Source of the DNA: Mucilaginibacter terrenus | Lineage (GTDB): Bacteria; Bacteroidota; Bacteroidia; Sphingobacteriales; Sphingobacteriaceae | Direction of reading: 5' to 3' | Length of the DNA stretch: 64,000 nt | Assembly: GCF_003432065.1 (NCBI RefSeq) | Contig: NZ_QWDE01000007.1 | Location: 58,024-122,023, forward strand | Shown here: positions 16,981-25,801 of the stretch, piece after piece | Layout: every line of letters begins with the position of its first letter | Numbering within the stretch: the first letter of the stretch is position 1 | Translations under genes and position numbers: made by a program | The notes under the pieces: generated by a model | Told to the model about the DNA's origin: nothing | The model's database searches: none | Seen by the model: the letters and a program-made list of their open reading frames with translations, nothing else

Positions 16981-17829
16981 TTAATTTTTATTTGAATAAT
17001 ACGTCAGCAAATTGTTTATAGGTTCTTTTATGATGCCTGCTATTGTTATACCGGCGGCTTCGGCAGATTCATTCAAGTGCTCTTGAAAGTTAAACGCCAC
17101 CGATCCGGCGAAATGAACAGGCGCCCCTGGATGTTCTTTCTGCAAAGGTAACAAATAGGTGTTAATCAGCTTAGTGAAACCTGTTTTAATGATATTGCGC
17201 AGATAAACATCGTCCTTATTTTGCAAGTAAAACTCAGAAAACGAGCTTAAATACAAAGCGGGCTGTTTTTGGCGGTATACTTTTTCCAGTAAGGTCTTAC
17301 GGTCGGCATCGTAACTATGTTCAAATTTCTTGCGGAGATTTGATGGAAGGGTTTCGTTCATAAAACTTTTGATCAGTTGCCGGCCTAGCCAGTTGCCCGA
17401 TCCTTCATCTGCTAAAATATAACCCAATCCGTAGTTGTTTGGTTTTACTTTTTTGCCGTCGTACCATGCCGCGTTGCTGCCACTTGCACAAATGCTTACA
17501 ATACCCGGGTTGTTTTTACAACAGGCAATTGCTGCCGCGGCTATATCATGCTCTACAGATACCTTAGCAAACTTGAAAAATGAAGAAAGGGCGTTATGAA
17601 CTACCCGCTGCCGCTCGGGCGAAGATGCACCTGCACCAAAGAAGTATATACGCCTTATTTCCTCCGCATGATGAATGAGCGTTATATTGCGGTTAAGCAG
17701 TTGAAGTATGTACTTTTCGTCGTTAAAGTACGGGTTTATTGCATTGGTATTAAAAGATGCAATTGTCCGTTCCTTGTCGGCTAGTCGCCAACCTGCATTG
17801 TTAGAGCCGCTATATACAACTGCCAGCAT
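16981..17829 (-). CDS. BadF/BadG/BcrA/BcrD-type ATPase, N-acetylglucosamine kinase-like
   Basis: 282 residues of the ASKHA (actin/hexokinase) fold. The first phosphate loop is modified (VVYSGSNNAGWRL rather than DGGTKT-like). The second phosphate motif SICASGSNAAWYDG and the ILADEGSGNWLGRQLIK segment match the GlcNAc kinase/BadF group. Likely role: phosphorylation of an amino sugar or related hexose. Its ATG ends directly before the pfkA stop, and gapA follows 7 nt later, so it belongs to a glycolytic operon. Substrate unproven. Confidence 0.8.
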   Translation of the reverse strand: MLAVVYSGSNNAGWRLADKERTIASFNTNAINPYFNDEKYILQLLNRNITLIHHAEEIRRIYFFGAGASSPERQRVVHNALSSFFKFAKVSVEHDIAAAAIACCKNNPGIVSICASGSNAAWYDGKKVKPNNYGLGYILADEGSGNWLGRQLIKSFMNETLPSNLRKKFEHSYDADRKTLLEKVYRQKQPALYLSSFSEFYLQNKDDVYLRNIIKTGFTKLINTYLLPLQKEHPGAPVHFAGSVAFNFQEHLNESAEAAGITIAGIIKEPINNLLTYYSNKN

Positions 17830-18816
17830 TTATATTGATAGGATTTCTGACATCTGCATCAAATCCTCTTCCAGTTTAAATGTATGTTGATTTAACGCTT
17901 CCTCCAGGCTGGTAAGTTTAATGTGGTTTGCCTCCAGGCCAACCATCATTTGTGATTTGCCGGCAAGCAGAGCGTTCACTGCTGCAAAGCCTAAGCGGCT
18001 TCCTAATATCCTGTCGAATGCAGATGGGCTGCCTCCACGTTGCAAGTGACCCAAAATGGTTACCTTAATATCGTAGAATTTAACCTGAGCGCGAACACGT
18101 TCGGCAAGGTCATACACACCACCGGTTTTATCACCTTCCGCAACAATAACTATACTGGAAGACTTCTTGTTGAACTGACCTGCTTTTAGATTTTCTATAA
18201 GCTCATCTATTGCCGTAGCTCTCTCCGGCAGCAGTATTGCTTCTGCACCGCAGGAAATACCCGCCCGCAAAGCTATAGCACCCGAATCCCGGCCCATCAC
18301 TTCAATAAAAAACAAGCGATCGTGTGCATCAGCAGTGTCACGTATTTTATCAATAGCTTCTATTACAGTATTTGTAGCTGTATCGAACCCAAGGGTATAA
18401 GTGGAACCGTAAAGGTCATTATCTATAGTACCGGGCACACCTATCACAGCCATATCCGGAAATCTCTTAGAAAAGCGCAGCGCACCGGTAAAGGTACCAT
18501 CGCCACCAATTACTACAAGAGCATCAATGCCGCGTTCTTTAGCGTTTTTATAGGCCAACTCCATTCCTTCATCACTACGGAACGGAAGGCAACGAGCGGT
18601 TTTTAAAATAGTGCCACCCAGGTTCAGGATATTACTTACCGAACGGGTGTTCATGTCATACATGTTGTTGTCGATAAGGCCCTGGTAACCCTGCCTGATA
18701 CCAACAACGTCCAGGCCGTTATAAATGGCAGTACGAACTACCGCTCTGATGCAAGGGTTCATTCCCGGTGCGTCGCCGCCCGAAGTAAGCACCCCGATCT
18801 TTGAAATTTTATGCAT
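17830..18816 (-). CDS. pfkA: ATP-dependent 6-phosphofructokinase
   Basis: 328 residues. ATP-binding GVLTSGGDAPGMNPCIRA at residues 8-25, GGDGTFTGALRF near 100, PGTIDNDLYGS near 125 and the substrate-binding FFIEVMGRDSGAIAL. The Gly (GGDGT) rather than Lys/Asp arrangement supports ATP rather than pyrophosphate use. It phosphorylates fructose 6-phosphate, the committed step of glycolysis. It is the first gene of a minus-strand trio with a kinase-like gene and gapA, and divergent from a Nudix-type regulator 126 nt away. Confidence 0.95.
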   Translation of the reverse strand: MHKISKIGVLTSGGDAPGMNPCIRAVVRTAIYNGLDVVGIRQGYQGLIDNNMYDMNTRSVSNILNLGGTILKTARCLPFRSDEGMELAYKNAKERGIDALVVIGGDGTFTGALRFSKRFPDMAVIGVPGTIDNDLYGSTYTLGFDTATNTVIEAIDKIRDTADAHDRLFFIEVMGRDSGAIALRAGISCGAEAILLPERATAIDELIENLKAGQFNKKSSSIVIVAEGDKTGGVYDLAERVRAQVKFYDIKVTILGHLQRGGSPSAFDRILGSRLGFAAVNALLAGKSQMMVGLEANHIKLTSLEEALNQHTFKLEEDLMQMSEILSI

Positions 18817-18941
18817 ATGTATACATTAAAATTAGTGGCACGAATATAAGGTGTCAAAATTACACACCATTAATTATTTTATTTTTTTTTGGATTAAGAT
18901 TTAAGACTATATATTTAAACCTTTAACTTAATACACTAAGG
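18817..18941. promoter_or_regulatory. Divergent regulatory region pfkA / Nudix-wHTH regulator
   Basis: The 125-nt gap must hold both promoters. A 10-bp palindrome ATGTATACAT sits at 18817-18826, immediately upstream of the pfkA ATG, and an imperfect inverted repeat GGTGT..ACACC lies near 18850-18868. The latter could be an operator for the divergently encoded regulator. No full TTTG-N19-TAnnTTTG promoter was recognised. Confidence 0.4.
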
Positions 18942-19637
18942 GTGGAAGTAAAGTTACCTACATTTGACTCGGTTTTCTCTATCGACTGCGTAATTTTTGG
19001 CTTTGAAGCGGGAGAATTAAAAATATTACTCATCGAACGTAATGAGGAACCATTTAAGGACTGGCTGGCCTTGCCGGGCTATATTGTTGAGCAGGATGAA
19101 AGTATTGATGATGCAGCCGAGCGTATACTTTACGAACTTACCGGCTTGCGGGACTTGCATATGCAGCAATTTCACACGTTTGGAGAAGTAAAAAGGCACC
19201 CGCAGGGCCGGGTTATTACCGTTGCTTACTACGCACTGATACGCATAAACGGCCAGAAAGAGTTAAAGCCGGTTACGCAATACGCAAAATCAGCGTTTTG
19301 GCACCCGGTAAATGATCTGCCTAAGTTGGCGTTCGACCATAGTGAGATATTTAACACCGGGTTTAATAAGATCCGCCGCAGGTTGAACTACCAACCTATT
19401 GCATTTGAGTTATTGCCTGAGAAATTTACACTAACCCAACTACAGTCTTTATACGAGGCTGTACTCAACAAAAAGCTGGATAAGCGTAATTTTCGTAAAA
19501 AGATGCTGAGCTATGGTTTCCTTAAAGAACTTGATGAGAAGCAGAAAGGCGTATCGTACAGGGCGGCTAAGCTCTATAAATTCGATCGTCGAAAATACGC
19601 AAAGATTTTTCAGAACGAGCTGAATCTGGTTCAGTAA
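18942..19637 (+). CDS. Nudix-domain winged-helix transcriptional regulator (NrtR/AraR-like)
   Basis: 231 residues, GTG start. N-terminal Nudix fold: SIDCVIFGFEAGELKILLIERNEEPFKDWLALPG. The Nudix box region reads LPGYIVEQDESIDDAAERI then LYELTGL. Compared with the catalytic consensus (REUxEExGU), the Glu after Arg is Ile and the second Glu of the pair is Leu, so hydrolysis is unlikely. The C-terminal winged helix (TLTQLQSLYEAVLNKKLDKR) matches NrtR-type regulators, which sense ADP-ribose or, in Bacteroidota AraR, a sugar. Divergent orientation from pfkA suggests control of the glycolytic operon or of sugar use. Confidence 0.8.
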   Translation: MEVKLPTFDSVFSIDCVIFGFEAGELKILLIERNEEPFKDWLALPGYIVEQDESIDDAAERILYELTGLRDLHMQQFHTFGEVKRHPQGRVITVAYYALIRINGQKELKPVTQYAKSAFWHPVNDLPKLAFDHSEIFNTGFNKIRRRLNYQPIAFELLPEKFTLTQLQSLYEAVLNKKLDKRNFRKKMLSYGFLKELDEKQKGVSYRAAKLYKFDRRKYAKIFQNELNLVQ

Positions 19638-19647
19638 ACCGATAAAC

Positions 19648-19671
19648 AGGGGCTTTTAAAGCCCTTTTTTG
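19648..19671 (+). terminator. Intrinsic terminator of the Nudix regulator gene
   Basis: GGGCT/AGCCC hairpin around 19650-19664 followed by six T residues, 11 nt after the stop codon and 20 nt before the fucosidase ATG. Confidence 0.75.
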
Positions 19672-19691
19672 TTAATATACCTCCTTTTACC

Positions 19692-21074
19692 ATGAGACGC
19701 GTTTTATCTATTATTTTCTTTTGCTTTGTTTTTGCACTAACAGCTAGTGCACAAACCAAATCGTTAACAGAGCTGCAGCAAAGGTTTGTCGACCTTCGTT
19801 TTGGTATGTTTATCCACTTTAACATGCCTACGTACAACAATGCCGACTGGCCTGATCCTGAAGCATCTCCTGCGTTGTTTAATCCTAAGAAGCTGGATTG
19901 TAACCAATGGGCTAAAGCAGCCAAATCTGCTAACATGAGTTATGGTTGCCTTACTACAAAGCACCATAGCGGCTTTTGTATTTGGAACACTAAAACAACT
20001 GATTATAGCGTGATGAATAGCCCTTACAAAAAGGATGTGGTAAAGCAATTTACCGACGCGTTCAGAGCTAAGGGATTAAAGGTTATGCTGTACTACAGCA
20101 TTTTAGACACTCACCATAAACTTAGGCCAAACAGCATCACGCCAAAACACTTCGAGATGGTGAAAGCACAATTAACAGAGCTGCTTACCAAATACGGCAA
20201 AATAGAAGCATTGATAATTGATGGCTGGGATGCGCCCTGGTCAAGAATTTCTTACGATGACATCAATTTTGAAGATGTTTACCACCAGGTGAAGTCCCTG
20301 CAGCCCGAATGTGTTATAATGGACCTTAATGGTGCAAAATATCCGGCTGAAGGCTTGTTCTATACTGATATTAAGACCTATGAAATGGGTGCAGGTCAGC
20401 GGATATCTAAAGAAACCAATAGGATGCCGGCACTTGCCTGCCTGCCAATAAATAGCGCCTGGTTTTGGAAAACCGATTTCCCAACTACTCCTGTAAAGGA
20501 CGCTGCCAAGCTGGTTAGTGAAGACATAATCCCGTTAAACAAGGTTGATTGTAATTTCATCCTGAATGTAGCACCTAATAGAGACGGGCTGATAGATGAT
20601 AATGCGCTGACGGCGTTAAAACAAATAGGTGGTTTGTGGAAGAACGACGGACCGGCACCTAAACTTGCACCCACAGGAGCCCCGATAATATCTACCAACC
20701 TGGCTAAAAACAAGCCGGCAAACTCCAGTTGGAGCGACGATATGAACATTATGGACTTTGCTAACGATGATGATTTTATATCATCCTGGACGTCCAATTC
20801 TGCTGTTGAAAAGCCATGGTACGAGGTTGATTTTGGTAAGAATACCGACTTTAACGCTGTGGTTATATCCGAAGAGAAACCTAATATAACCAATTACCGT
20901 ATAGAGTACTTGCAAAATGGCGTTTGGAAGCCTATACCAACTGCAGAAAACGGCAGCAGAGTAAAGGTGAACCGCTTTGATAGGGTGTATGGGGATAAAG
21001 TGCGTGTTTGGATTGACAAAGCAGACCACCAGGTATCTATAGCGGAGCTAGGCGTTTACAACGAGCGTCGTTAG
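19692..21074 (+). CDS. Secreted GH29 alpha-L-fucosidase with C-terminal F5/8-like domain
   Basis: 460 residues with a Sec signal peptide (MRRVLSIIFFCFVFALTASA, cut before QTKS). GH29 landmarks: RFGMFIHFNMP at 36-46, TTKHHSGFCIW at 88-98 (the usual KHHDGF motif with Ser for Asp), and the nucleophile in ALIIDGWDAPW (Asp 177). The C-terminal ~130 residues (NLAKNKPANSSWSDD.. VRVWIDKADHQVSIAELGVY) look like a discoidin/galactose-binding domain. It should act in the periplasm on alpha-fucosides. No SusCD pair lies directly beside it. Confidence 0.88.
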   Translation: MRRVLSIIFFCFVFALTASAQTKSLTELQQRFVDLRFGMFIHFNMPTYNNADWPDPEASPALFNPKKLDCNQWAKAAKSANMSYGCLTTKHHSGFCIWNTKTTDYSVMNSPYKKDVVKQFTDAFRAKGLKVMLYYSILDTHHKLRPNSITPKHFEMVKAQLTELLTKYGKIEALIIDGWDAPWSRISYDDINFEDVYHQVKSLQPECVIMDLNGAKYPAEGLFYTDIKTYEMGAGQRISKETNRMPALACLPINSAWFWKTDFPTTPVKDAAKLVSEDIIPLNKVDCNFILNVAPNRDGLIDDNALTALKQIGGLWKNDGPAPKLAPTGAPIISTNLAKNKPANSSWSDDMNIMDFANDDDFISSWTSNSAVEKPWYEVDFGKNTDFNAVVISEEKPNITNYRIEYLQNGVWKPIPTAENGSRVKVNRFDRVYGDKVRVWIDKADHQVSIAELGVYNERR

Positions 21075-21082
21075 TCGACAAG

Positions 21083-21138
21083 CGGCTACTCCGGTCCGCT
21101 ATAGAGTTGCAAAAACTTTTAGCGGACGTAGCCGTTTT
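21083..21138 (+). terminator. Long two-step terminator hairpin after fucosidase gene
   Basis: Outer arms CGGCTAC (21083-21089) and GTAGCCG (21128-21134), inner arms TCCGCTA (21095-21101) and TAGCGGA (21120-21126), and T4 after the stem. It begins 9 nt past the fucosidase stop. Confidence 0.7.
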
Positions 21139-21163
21139 ATGATTTAATTCTAAAAACCAACAA

Positions 21164-22471
21164 TTGAGCCGATACGCATTTTTTAGAAATCTTGTTGTTG
21201 CACTGGTACTTATGTTTACCTCATTAAACGCCGGGGCTTATTCAATACTTGCTCATGAAGCGATTATAGATGCTTCCTGGCAGCCATCGATCGTACCTTT
21301 GCTAAAGCAGAAGTATCCTAACATAACGGATGCAGATATTAAGAAAGCACATTCGTATGCTTACGGCGGTGCAATGGTTGCGGATATGGGCTATATGCCT
21401 TTTGGTAATGGGTTTTTTACCGATTTGCTGCATTACGTAAGGAGTGGTGACTTTGTACAGGCGCTGATTCGTGATGCCCAAAATGTTAATGAGTATGCAT
21501 TTGCGTTGGGTGCTATGTCGCACTATATGGCTGATAAATATGGACATTCACTGGCAACAAACCGTAATGTTCCGCTAATATATCCTAAGTTAAAGCAGAA
21601 GTTCGGCAATGAGGTAACTTACGCAGAAGATCACACCTCACATAGTCGTATGGAGTTCTCGTATGACGTGTTACAAACAGGGCGGGGTAGTTATACAAGC
21701 GAGGGATACCACGACTTTGTAGGCTTTAATATTGCTGTTCCTGTACTGGAAAAAGCTTTTTATGAGACCTATGGCCAGGAGCTAACCTCTATATTCTCGA
21801 ATATAAACGGCAGCATAAACAACCTGAGATGGGGTGTGCGTAACCTTTTTCCAAAGCTTACAAAATCAGCTTTCAAATCGCATAAAGACGAGATATTGAA
21901 AATGAACCCCGACATGACGGCCAAGAAGTTTCAATATAAAATGAGCAAAAAGAGCTTTAGGCTGGAGTATGGCAAGAATATGCAGCAGCCAAAATTCTTC
22001 GCCCGTCTGGCTGTTTTTTTCATCAGGATATTGCCTAAAGTTGGCCCCCTCAAAACGCTTAAATATGTATCCCCTGGCAAAGAAGGCGAGAAATTATTTG
22101 CGCAAAGCTTTGATTCTATATTAGTTAACTATAATCTGGCATTGAAGAAAGTGGATAGTGAGTCGCTTGTACTACCTGATATCGACTTTGATACAGGCCA
22201 CAATACTGCCTTAGGAGAGTACCCGCTTGCCGACAATACTTACGACCGTTTGCTGGTGAAACTTCAAGAGCAAAAGTACAAGAATATCACCCCTGAACTG
22301 CAGCAGAGCATAGTGAGTTACTATAAGAATGCTGACACATCAGCATTGGCCCGCAAGAAAGTAAAGGATGGTGATAAGGTGATCCTGGCGCTGCAAACCA
22401 TCAGGAAATTGAAGGGTGGCTCTCAGGAGCCTTTAAAACCGATTGAAAACCCGAACGGGTCAACGGAGTAG
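21164..22471 (+). CDS. Secreted zinc-dependent phospholipase C-like protein
   Basis: 435 residues from a TTG start; this start includes the whole signal peptide (residues 1-25, ending NAGA-YS). The His/Asp pattern of the zinc-dependent phospholipase C/S1-P1-like fold is visible: H31 (LAHEAIID), D74 (MVADMGY), H90 (LLHYV), H120 (MSHYMADKYGH) with D124 and H128. The family hydrolyses phospholipids or nucleic acids with three zinc ions; the true substrate is unknown. The C-terminal half (about 250-420) is not recognised. It is preceded by a terminator and so is probably its own unit. Confidence 0.8.
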   Translation: MSRYAFFRNLVVALVLMFTSLNAGAYSILAHEAIIDASWQPSIVPLLKQKYPNITDADIKKAHSYAYGGAMVADMGYMPFGNGFFTDLLHYVRSGDFVQALIRDAQNVNEYAFALGAMSHYMADKYGHSLATNRNVPLIYPKLKQKFGNEVTYAEDHTSHSRMEFSYDVLQTGRGSYTSEGYHDFVGFNIAVPVLEKAFYETYGQELTSIFSNINGSINNLRWGVRNLFPKLTKSAFKSHKDEILKMNPDMTAKKFQYKMSKKSFRLEYGKNMQQPKFFARLAVFFIRILPKVGPLKTLKYVSPGKEGEKLFAQSFDSILVNYNLALKKVDSESLVLPDIDFDTGHNTALGEYPLADNTYDRLLVKLQEQKYKNITPELQQSIVSYYKNADTSALARKKVKDGDKVILALQTIRKLKGGSQEPLKPIENPNGSTE

Positions 22472-22493
22472 TAATTTGCTTATAGATAGCTAT

Positions 22494-22862
22494 TTACTTG
22501 TTTGTTTTCTTGGGCGAATCGCCAAAGTCTATTTGTCCAGGTTGCGCGGCGACTATCTCGGGCCTGCCTTTATGCATCTCTAATACGCCGGTAACGCACA
22601 TCTGCTTTCCCGTTAAATTTGCCCAGTCAAGCACAATTTTGTTGCCTTTTACAGCTATTGTGTACTTCTGGCGCGGGTAGTCGCCGCCCATGTTAATAAG
22701 CGTGAGGGTGTCGCTAAATATCTTAATGGATGATACAACATCGCAGAGGGTCTTGGTCTTACCCAAGTTAGCCTGGAACTCTTCGGCATTAAAGCTGTTT
22801 TGCGCAGATGCCCTGCCGGCAAGGCCAGCCAGTATGATTATTGTATAAAGAATTCTTTTCAT
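22494..22862 (-). CDS. Small secreted protein, possibly OB-fold
   Basis: 122 residues with a signal peptide (MKRILYTIIILAGLAGRASA-QN). The mature part (KTKTLCDVVSSIKIFSDTLTLINMGGDYPRQKYTIAV...GKQMCVTGVLEMHKGRPEIV) resembles short periplasmic OB-fold proteins found near nucleases, but this is a tentative match. It is convergent with the phospholipase-like gene, 22 nt apart. Confidence 0.6.
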   Translation of the reverse strand: MKRILYTIIILAGLAGRASAQNSFNAEEFQANLGKTKTLCDVVSSIKIFSDTLTLINMGGDYPRQKYTIAVKGNKIVLDWANLTGKQMCVTGVLEMHKGRPEIVAAQPGQIDFGDSPKKTNK

Positions 22863-23212
22863 GGTGATAAATATACGGGAACAACAGGGAATATCTCCCT
22901 AAGTTTTCATAAGCAAAAACCTTCAAAAACCACATTTTTTTCGGCAGGTTATAAAGATTGTGCAAGCGCAAACTTTACATAGAGCAACCTATCACATTTT
23001 TTTGCACTCTTGCCGTTTTCCGGAACACTAAGTAGGTGGTTTATCTTTTGGAATTTGTGTAACGGGATTAACATCGCTATCTTTATTAAAGCAGATTATA
23101 CAACCTATTCAGGAAGATATCACCTGTAATTGCTGTATCTATTCAGGAGGTTTAAGAAACTTTGTCAGCAAGCGAAAGGTTCATACAAATATACGGCTTT
23201 AAGACGATAATC
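22863..23212. other. 350-nt gap, AT-rich, no gene
   Basis: It lies between divergent genes and should contain promoters for both. Two similar short segments, CTATTCAGGAAG near 23105 and CTATTCAGGAGG near 23142, stand about 37 nt apart upstream of the DUF1330-like gene; their role is unknown. A TATCTTTT near 23048 resembles the -7 element, but no -33 partner is at the right distance. Confidence 0.4.
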
Positions 23213-23515
23213 ATGATCTACATTACTCAACTCATTTACATCAAGCCGGGACAGGAGGAAGTTTTTCACCGGTTTGAGGATGTTGCCATCCCGATCATCG
23301 CAAAGTATAACGGAACTCTGCTGATGCGTTTACGGCCTAACCATGCATCGTACATCGAGACGAGCATTGATAAGCCTTATGAAGTCCACCTGGTAGAGTT
23401 TCCTGCCGAAGCAGACTTTGAAAACTTTATGCGTGATGAAGAACGCAAACAGTTCCTGCACCTTAAAGAAGAATCTATCAAGGCGGTGCTGCTCATCAAG
23501 GGAACGAAGTTGTAA
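23213..23515 (+). CDS. DUF1330-like small dimeric alpha-beta barrel protein
   Basis: 100 residues from the ATG at 23213; the longer in-frame TTG start at 23162 adds a tail without family support. The pattern YITQLIYIKPGQEEVFHRFEDVAIPIIAKYNGTLLMR..HLVEFPAEADFENFMRDEER matches the DUF1330/ferredoxin-like fold. Function unknown. Confidence 0.65.
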   Translation: MIYITQLIYIKPGQEEVFHRFEDVAIPIIAKYNGTLLMRLRPNHASYIETSIDKPYEVHLVEFPAEADFENFMRDEERKQFLHLKEESIKAVLLIKGTKL

Positions 23516-23534
23516 CTACGTGTGTTACGCCACT

Positions 23535-24020
23535 TCAATCCAGCATAAATAACCTGAACTTAGCTTGCGTTGCTACGGGAGCATCTGCAGGATAGGTGGT
23601 GTAATTAAGGGTGAGCGTGTGGTCACTCACGTTATAGGTGGCGTTCTCAAAAACCTTCTCGCTTGAGGGGGTTACAACAGGTGTGTTGGTACCGTTAGTT
23701 TCTATCTTTTGGGAAATTGTGATGGCTAGTTTATTACCATCTATTCTATAGGTTCCCCTTAAATTGAGCTGATACTTTGGGGTATTGCTCTGTTGTGAAG
23801 CATCCAGTTGTACAAAGATCATCTGAAACTGGTTACCTCCGTAAAACTGTAGATTGGTGATTGTGGATCCGGGGGATTCATCAATTTTTAGCCAGGTTCC
23901 TTCAAGCGTAGTGGCGCTGGATTTTACCGGGTTGCTATTTTCTTTTTTACAGGACGCTGCCAACAGGCAGATGCATAACACAGTAAAAGCTTTAAGGAAG
24001 GTTGTAACAGCGCGCTTCAT
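23535..24020 (-). CDS. Lipocalin-like lipoprotein
   Basis: 161 residues. Lipoprotein signal with lipobox LLAASC (Cys 24) followed by KKENSNP. The mature part begins LEGTWLKIDE and contains LNLRGTYRIDGNKLAITI, the layout of small lipocalin-like domains common in Bacteroidota. Ligand and role unknown. It is convergent with the DUF1330-like gene. Confidence 0.65.
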   Translation of the reverse strand: MKRAVTTFLKAFTVLCICLLAASCKKENSNPVKSSATTLEGTWLKIDESPGSTITNLQFYGGNQFQMIFVQLDASQQSNTPKYQLNLRGTYRIDGNKLAITISQKIETNGTNTPVVTPSSEKVFENATYNVSDHTLTLNYTTYPADAPVATQAKFRLFMLD

Positions 24021-24097
24021 AATAGTGGTTTTCCTGATATTACGTTAGCTAACAACAGTTTGCTACAGTGCAGGTTAAATAACAATAAGCTATTTTA

Positions 24098-25801
24098 TTA
24101 GCGTACCTCAACATTTTTTAACTGCGCTGTAAACTTAGCCATAGAACGCGCGGAGATGCTCCAGTCCGGTGCCTTTATTTTACCCCACGCTTTTGGGTTA
24201 TCATACAGGTTAAAGTAACAGGCACCAAAAACATGAGGATTATCGTTTATTGTTTTAGCAGCACCGGCCAGCCATTTGTCCTGGTATGCTTCGGGGCCTT
24301 TTACACCAAATTCAGTGATGAATATTGGCTTATCTGAAAACCGCATCCGGTAGAATTTACGGTTGAACGCGCTGCTGAACGATTCCTGTTTGTTTGGGTC
24401 GGTTATGTTCTTGTCTGGCAGGCCGTATATAGCAACGCTGATGAAGTCCACCACGTCATCCCCCGGCCAAAAATCTATTGAGCCCCTGTCACCTGCCGGA
24501 CCCCAAACCTTTTTAACGTTTTTTGGCGGGCCTCCTTCAAACAGCATAAAGTAACGATAGGCTTGTATATATTCAGCAGGATCCTGGCTCTGCCAGGCAT
24601 AACGGTGTATGGGTATCTCCATTTCGTGCATCCAACGTAGCAGTACTTTCTGGTTCGTTAATGCCAGCACTCTGAACAGTTTCCTTATTACTTTATCGTA
24701 CTTGCCCGACAGGATACTCCTGGTAACTACACTATCTGCTACCCCGGTAGTGTCTCGCCATGGCTCCATGGTAACTATTACATCACGGTGGCGGTTCACA
24801 ATCTCCATAAAGGTTTTTTCGAAAGTACCCCGTTGCACATCACCCAGGTCTACAAAAATGTGCTCAATGGTTATTTCTTTTTGATGAATGAGCTTCCGGT
24901 TTGGGTCAAAAGCTCCTATCTGCAAAGTTGTACGCTTGGGCTTGGGCGGGTCTTTGGTTATATAGTTTGCAGACGAATAAACCGTATTAGCGTACTTGTT
25001 CATATACGCAAGCTGGTTGGTTAGCCATTCTTGCTTAAAGTACCCCTTTGCGCCATCATCAGCGCCAATTATTAAGACCGGAACGTTTAAAAACCTTAAC
25101 CTGTGCAGTTTTGCCTTAAGCATATCAGGTATGGTTTTAGCAAAGGGGTAAGAGGTTGTGCTGTACTCCGACGGGCTGCCAAGGGTAATGCTCGCGTAAT
25201 CGACGTTAGCAAGGCCCGGCCAGTACTCTGTATCTCCCGGATAGCCGGATGGCCCCCAAACAATTTTTACTTTGGGAGCATCTTGCTTCATTAGTTTCGC
25301 TACGTGATTAAAGGCAGCAATATAGTCGGTAGAAGAATGGAGCTGCCAGGGATACATGTACGCGTTCACTTCCATATCAGGCGCCCAGCGTATGTACACC
25401 TGGTGACCACTTTTTGCCACCAGCCTGGCAAGCTTGGTAAATTTACCATCAAAATCTCCTTCGTTCACCGCATCAAGCACACTGCGGTCGCCTGATGGGC
25501 CTTTAAGCCAGGTTTCAATGGTGATCAACACATCATGGTTAGTCAAAGCCGCTTTAAGCAGCTTGTCGTCAAACCAAAATGCGGTGTTTTTAAAAACTAC
25601 GTCGTAATGTTCAATATTACCAAGCGTCCGGTTTTCTTCAGGCTTGTTCCTGTCAAACAGGGCTACTACCGGTTGCGTAGTTTTGTAACAATCGTTAACC
25701 AGGTAAGAACCAATTAACGGTCTCGCAAATACAAACGCTGCTATTAAAATAACCGCAATGGTGCCAAGAATAATGTAAAACGTGGTTGCCTTATTTTTCA
25801 C
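24098..25801 (-). CDS. Membrane-anchored protein with two GH26-like domains (N-terminal one degenerate)
   Basis: 567 residues. One N-terminal membrane helix (about 7-30) and then two related TIM-barrel-type domains, about 45-270 and 300-560. Domain 2 keeps the GH26 pattern: acid/base Glu 393 in RWMHEMEI and nucleophile Glu 497 in FITEFGV. In domain 1 the same positions read RWAPDMEV (Asp 142) and IIGADDG, so its active site looks lost and it may bind glycan. Shared segments (VWGPSGYPGDTEYWPG and VWGPAGDRGSIDFWPG) show an internal duplication. It is the third gene of a minus-strand operon, overlapping the GT2 synthase gene by 11 nt, so it probably trims or binds the polymer made by that synthase. 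Confidence 0.78.
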   Translation of the reverse strand: MKNKATTFYIILGTIAVILIAAFVFARPLIGSYLVNDCYKTTQPVVALFDRNKPEENRTLGNIEHYDVVFKNTAFWFDDKLLKAALTNHDVLITIETWLKGPSGDRSVLDAVNEGDFDGKFTKLARLVAKSGHQVYIRWAPDMEVNAYMYPWQLHSSTDYIAAFNHVAKLMKQDAPKVKIVWGPSGYPGDTEYWPGLANVDYASITLGSPSEYSTTSYPFAKTIPDMLKAKLHRLRFLNVPVLIIGADDGAKGYFKQEWLTNQLAYMNKYANTVYSSANYITKDPPKPKRTTLQIGAFDPNRKLIHQKEITIEHIFVDLGDVQRGTFEKTFMEIVNRHRDVIVTMEPWRDTTGVADSVVTRSILSGKYDKVIRKLFRVLALTNQKVLLRWMHEMEIPIHRYAWQSQDPAEYIQAYRYFMLFEGGPPKNVKKVWGPAGDRGSIDFWPGDDVVDFISVAIYGLPDKNITDPNKQESFSSAFNRKFYRMRFSDKPIFITEFGVKGPEAYQDKWLAGAAKTINDNPHVFGACYFNLYDNPKAWGKIKAPDWSISARSMAKFTAQLKNVEVR

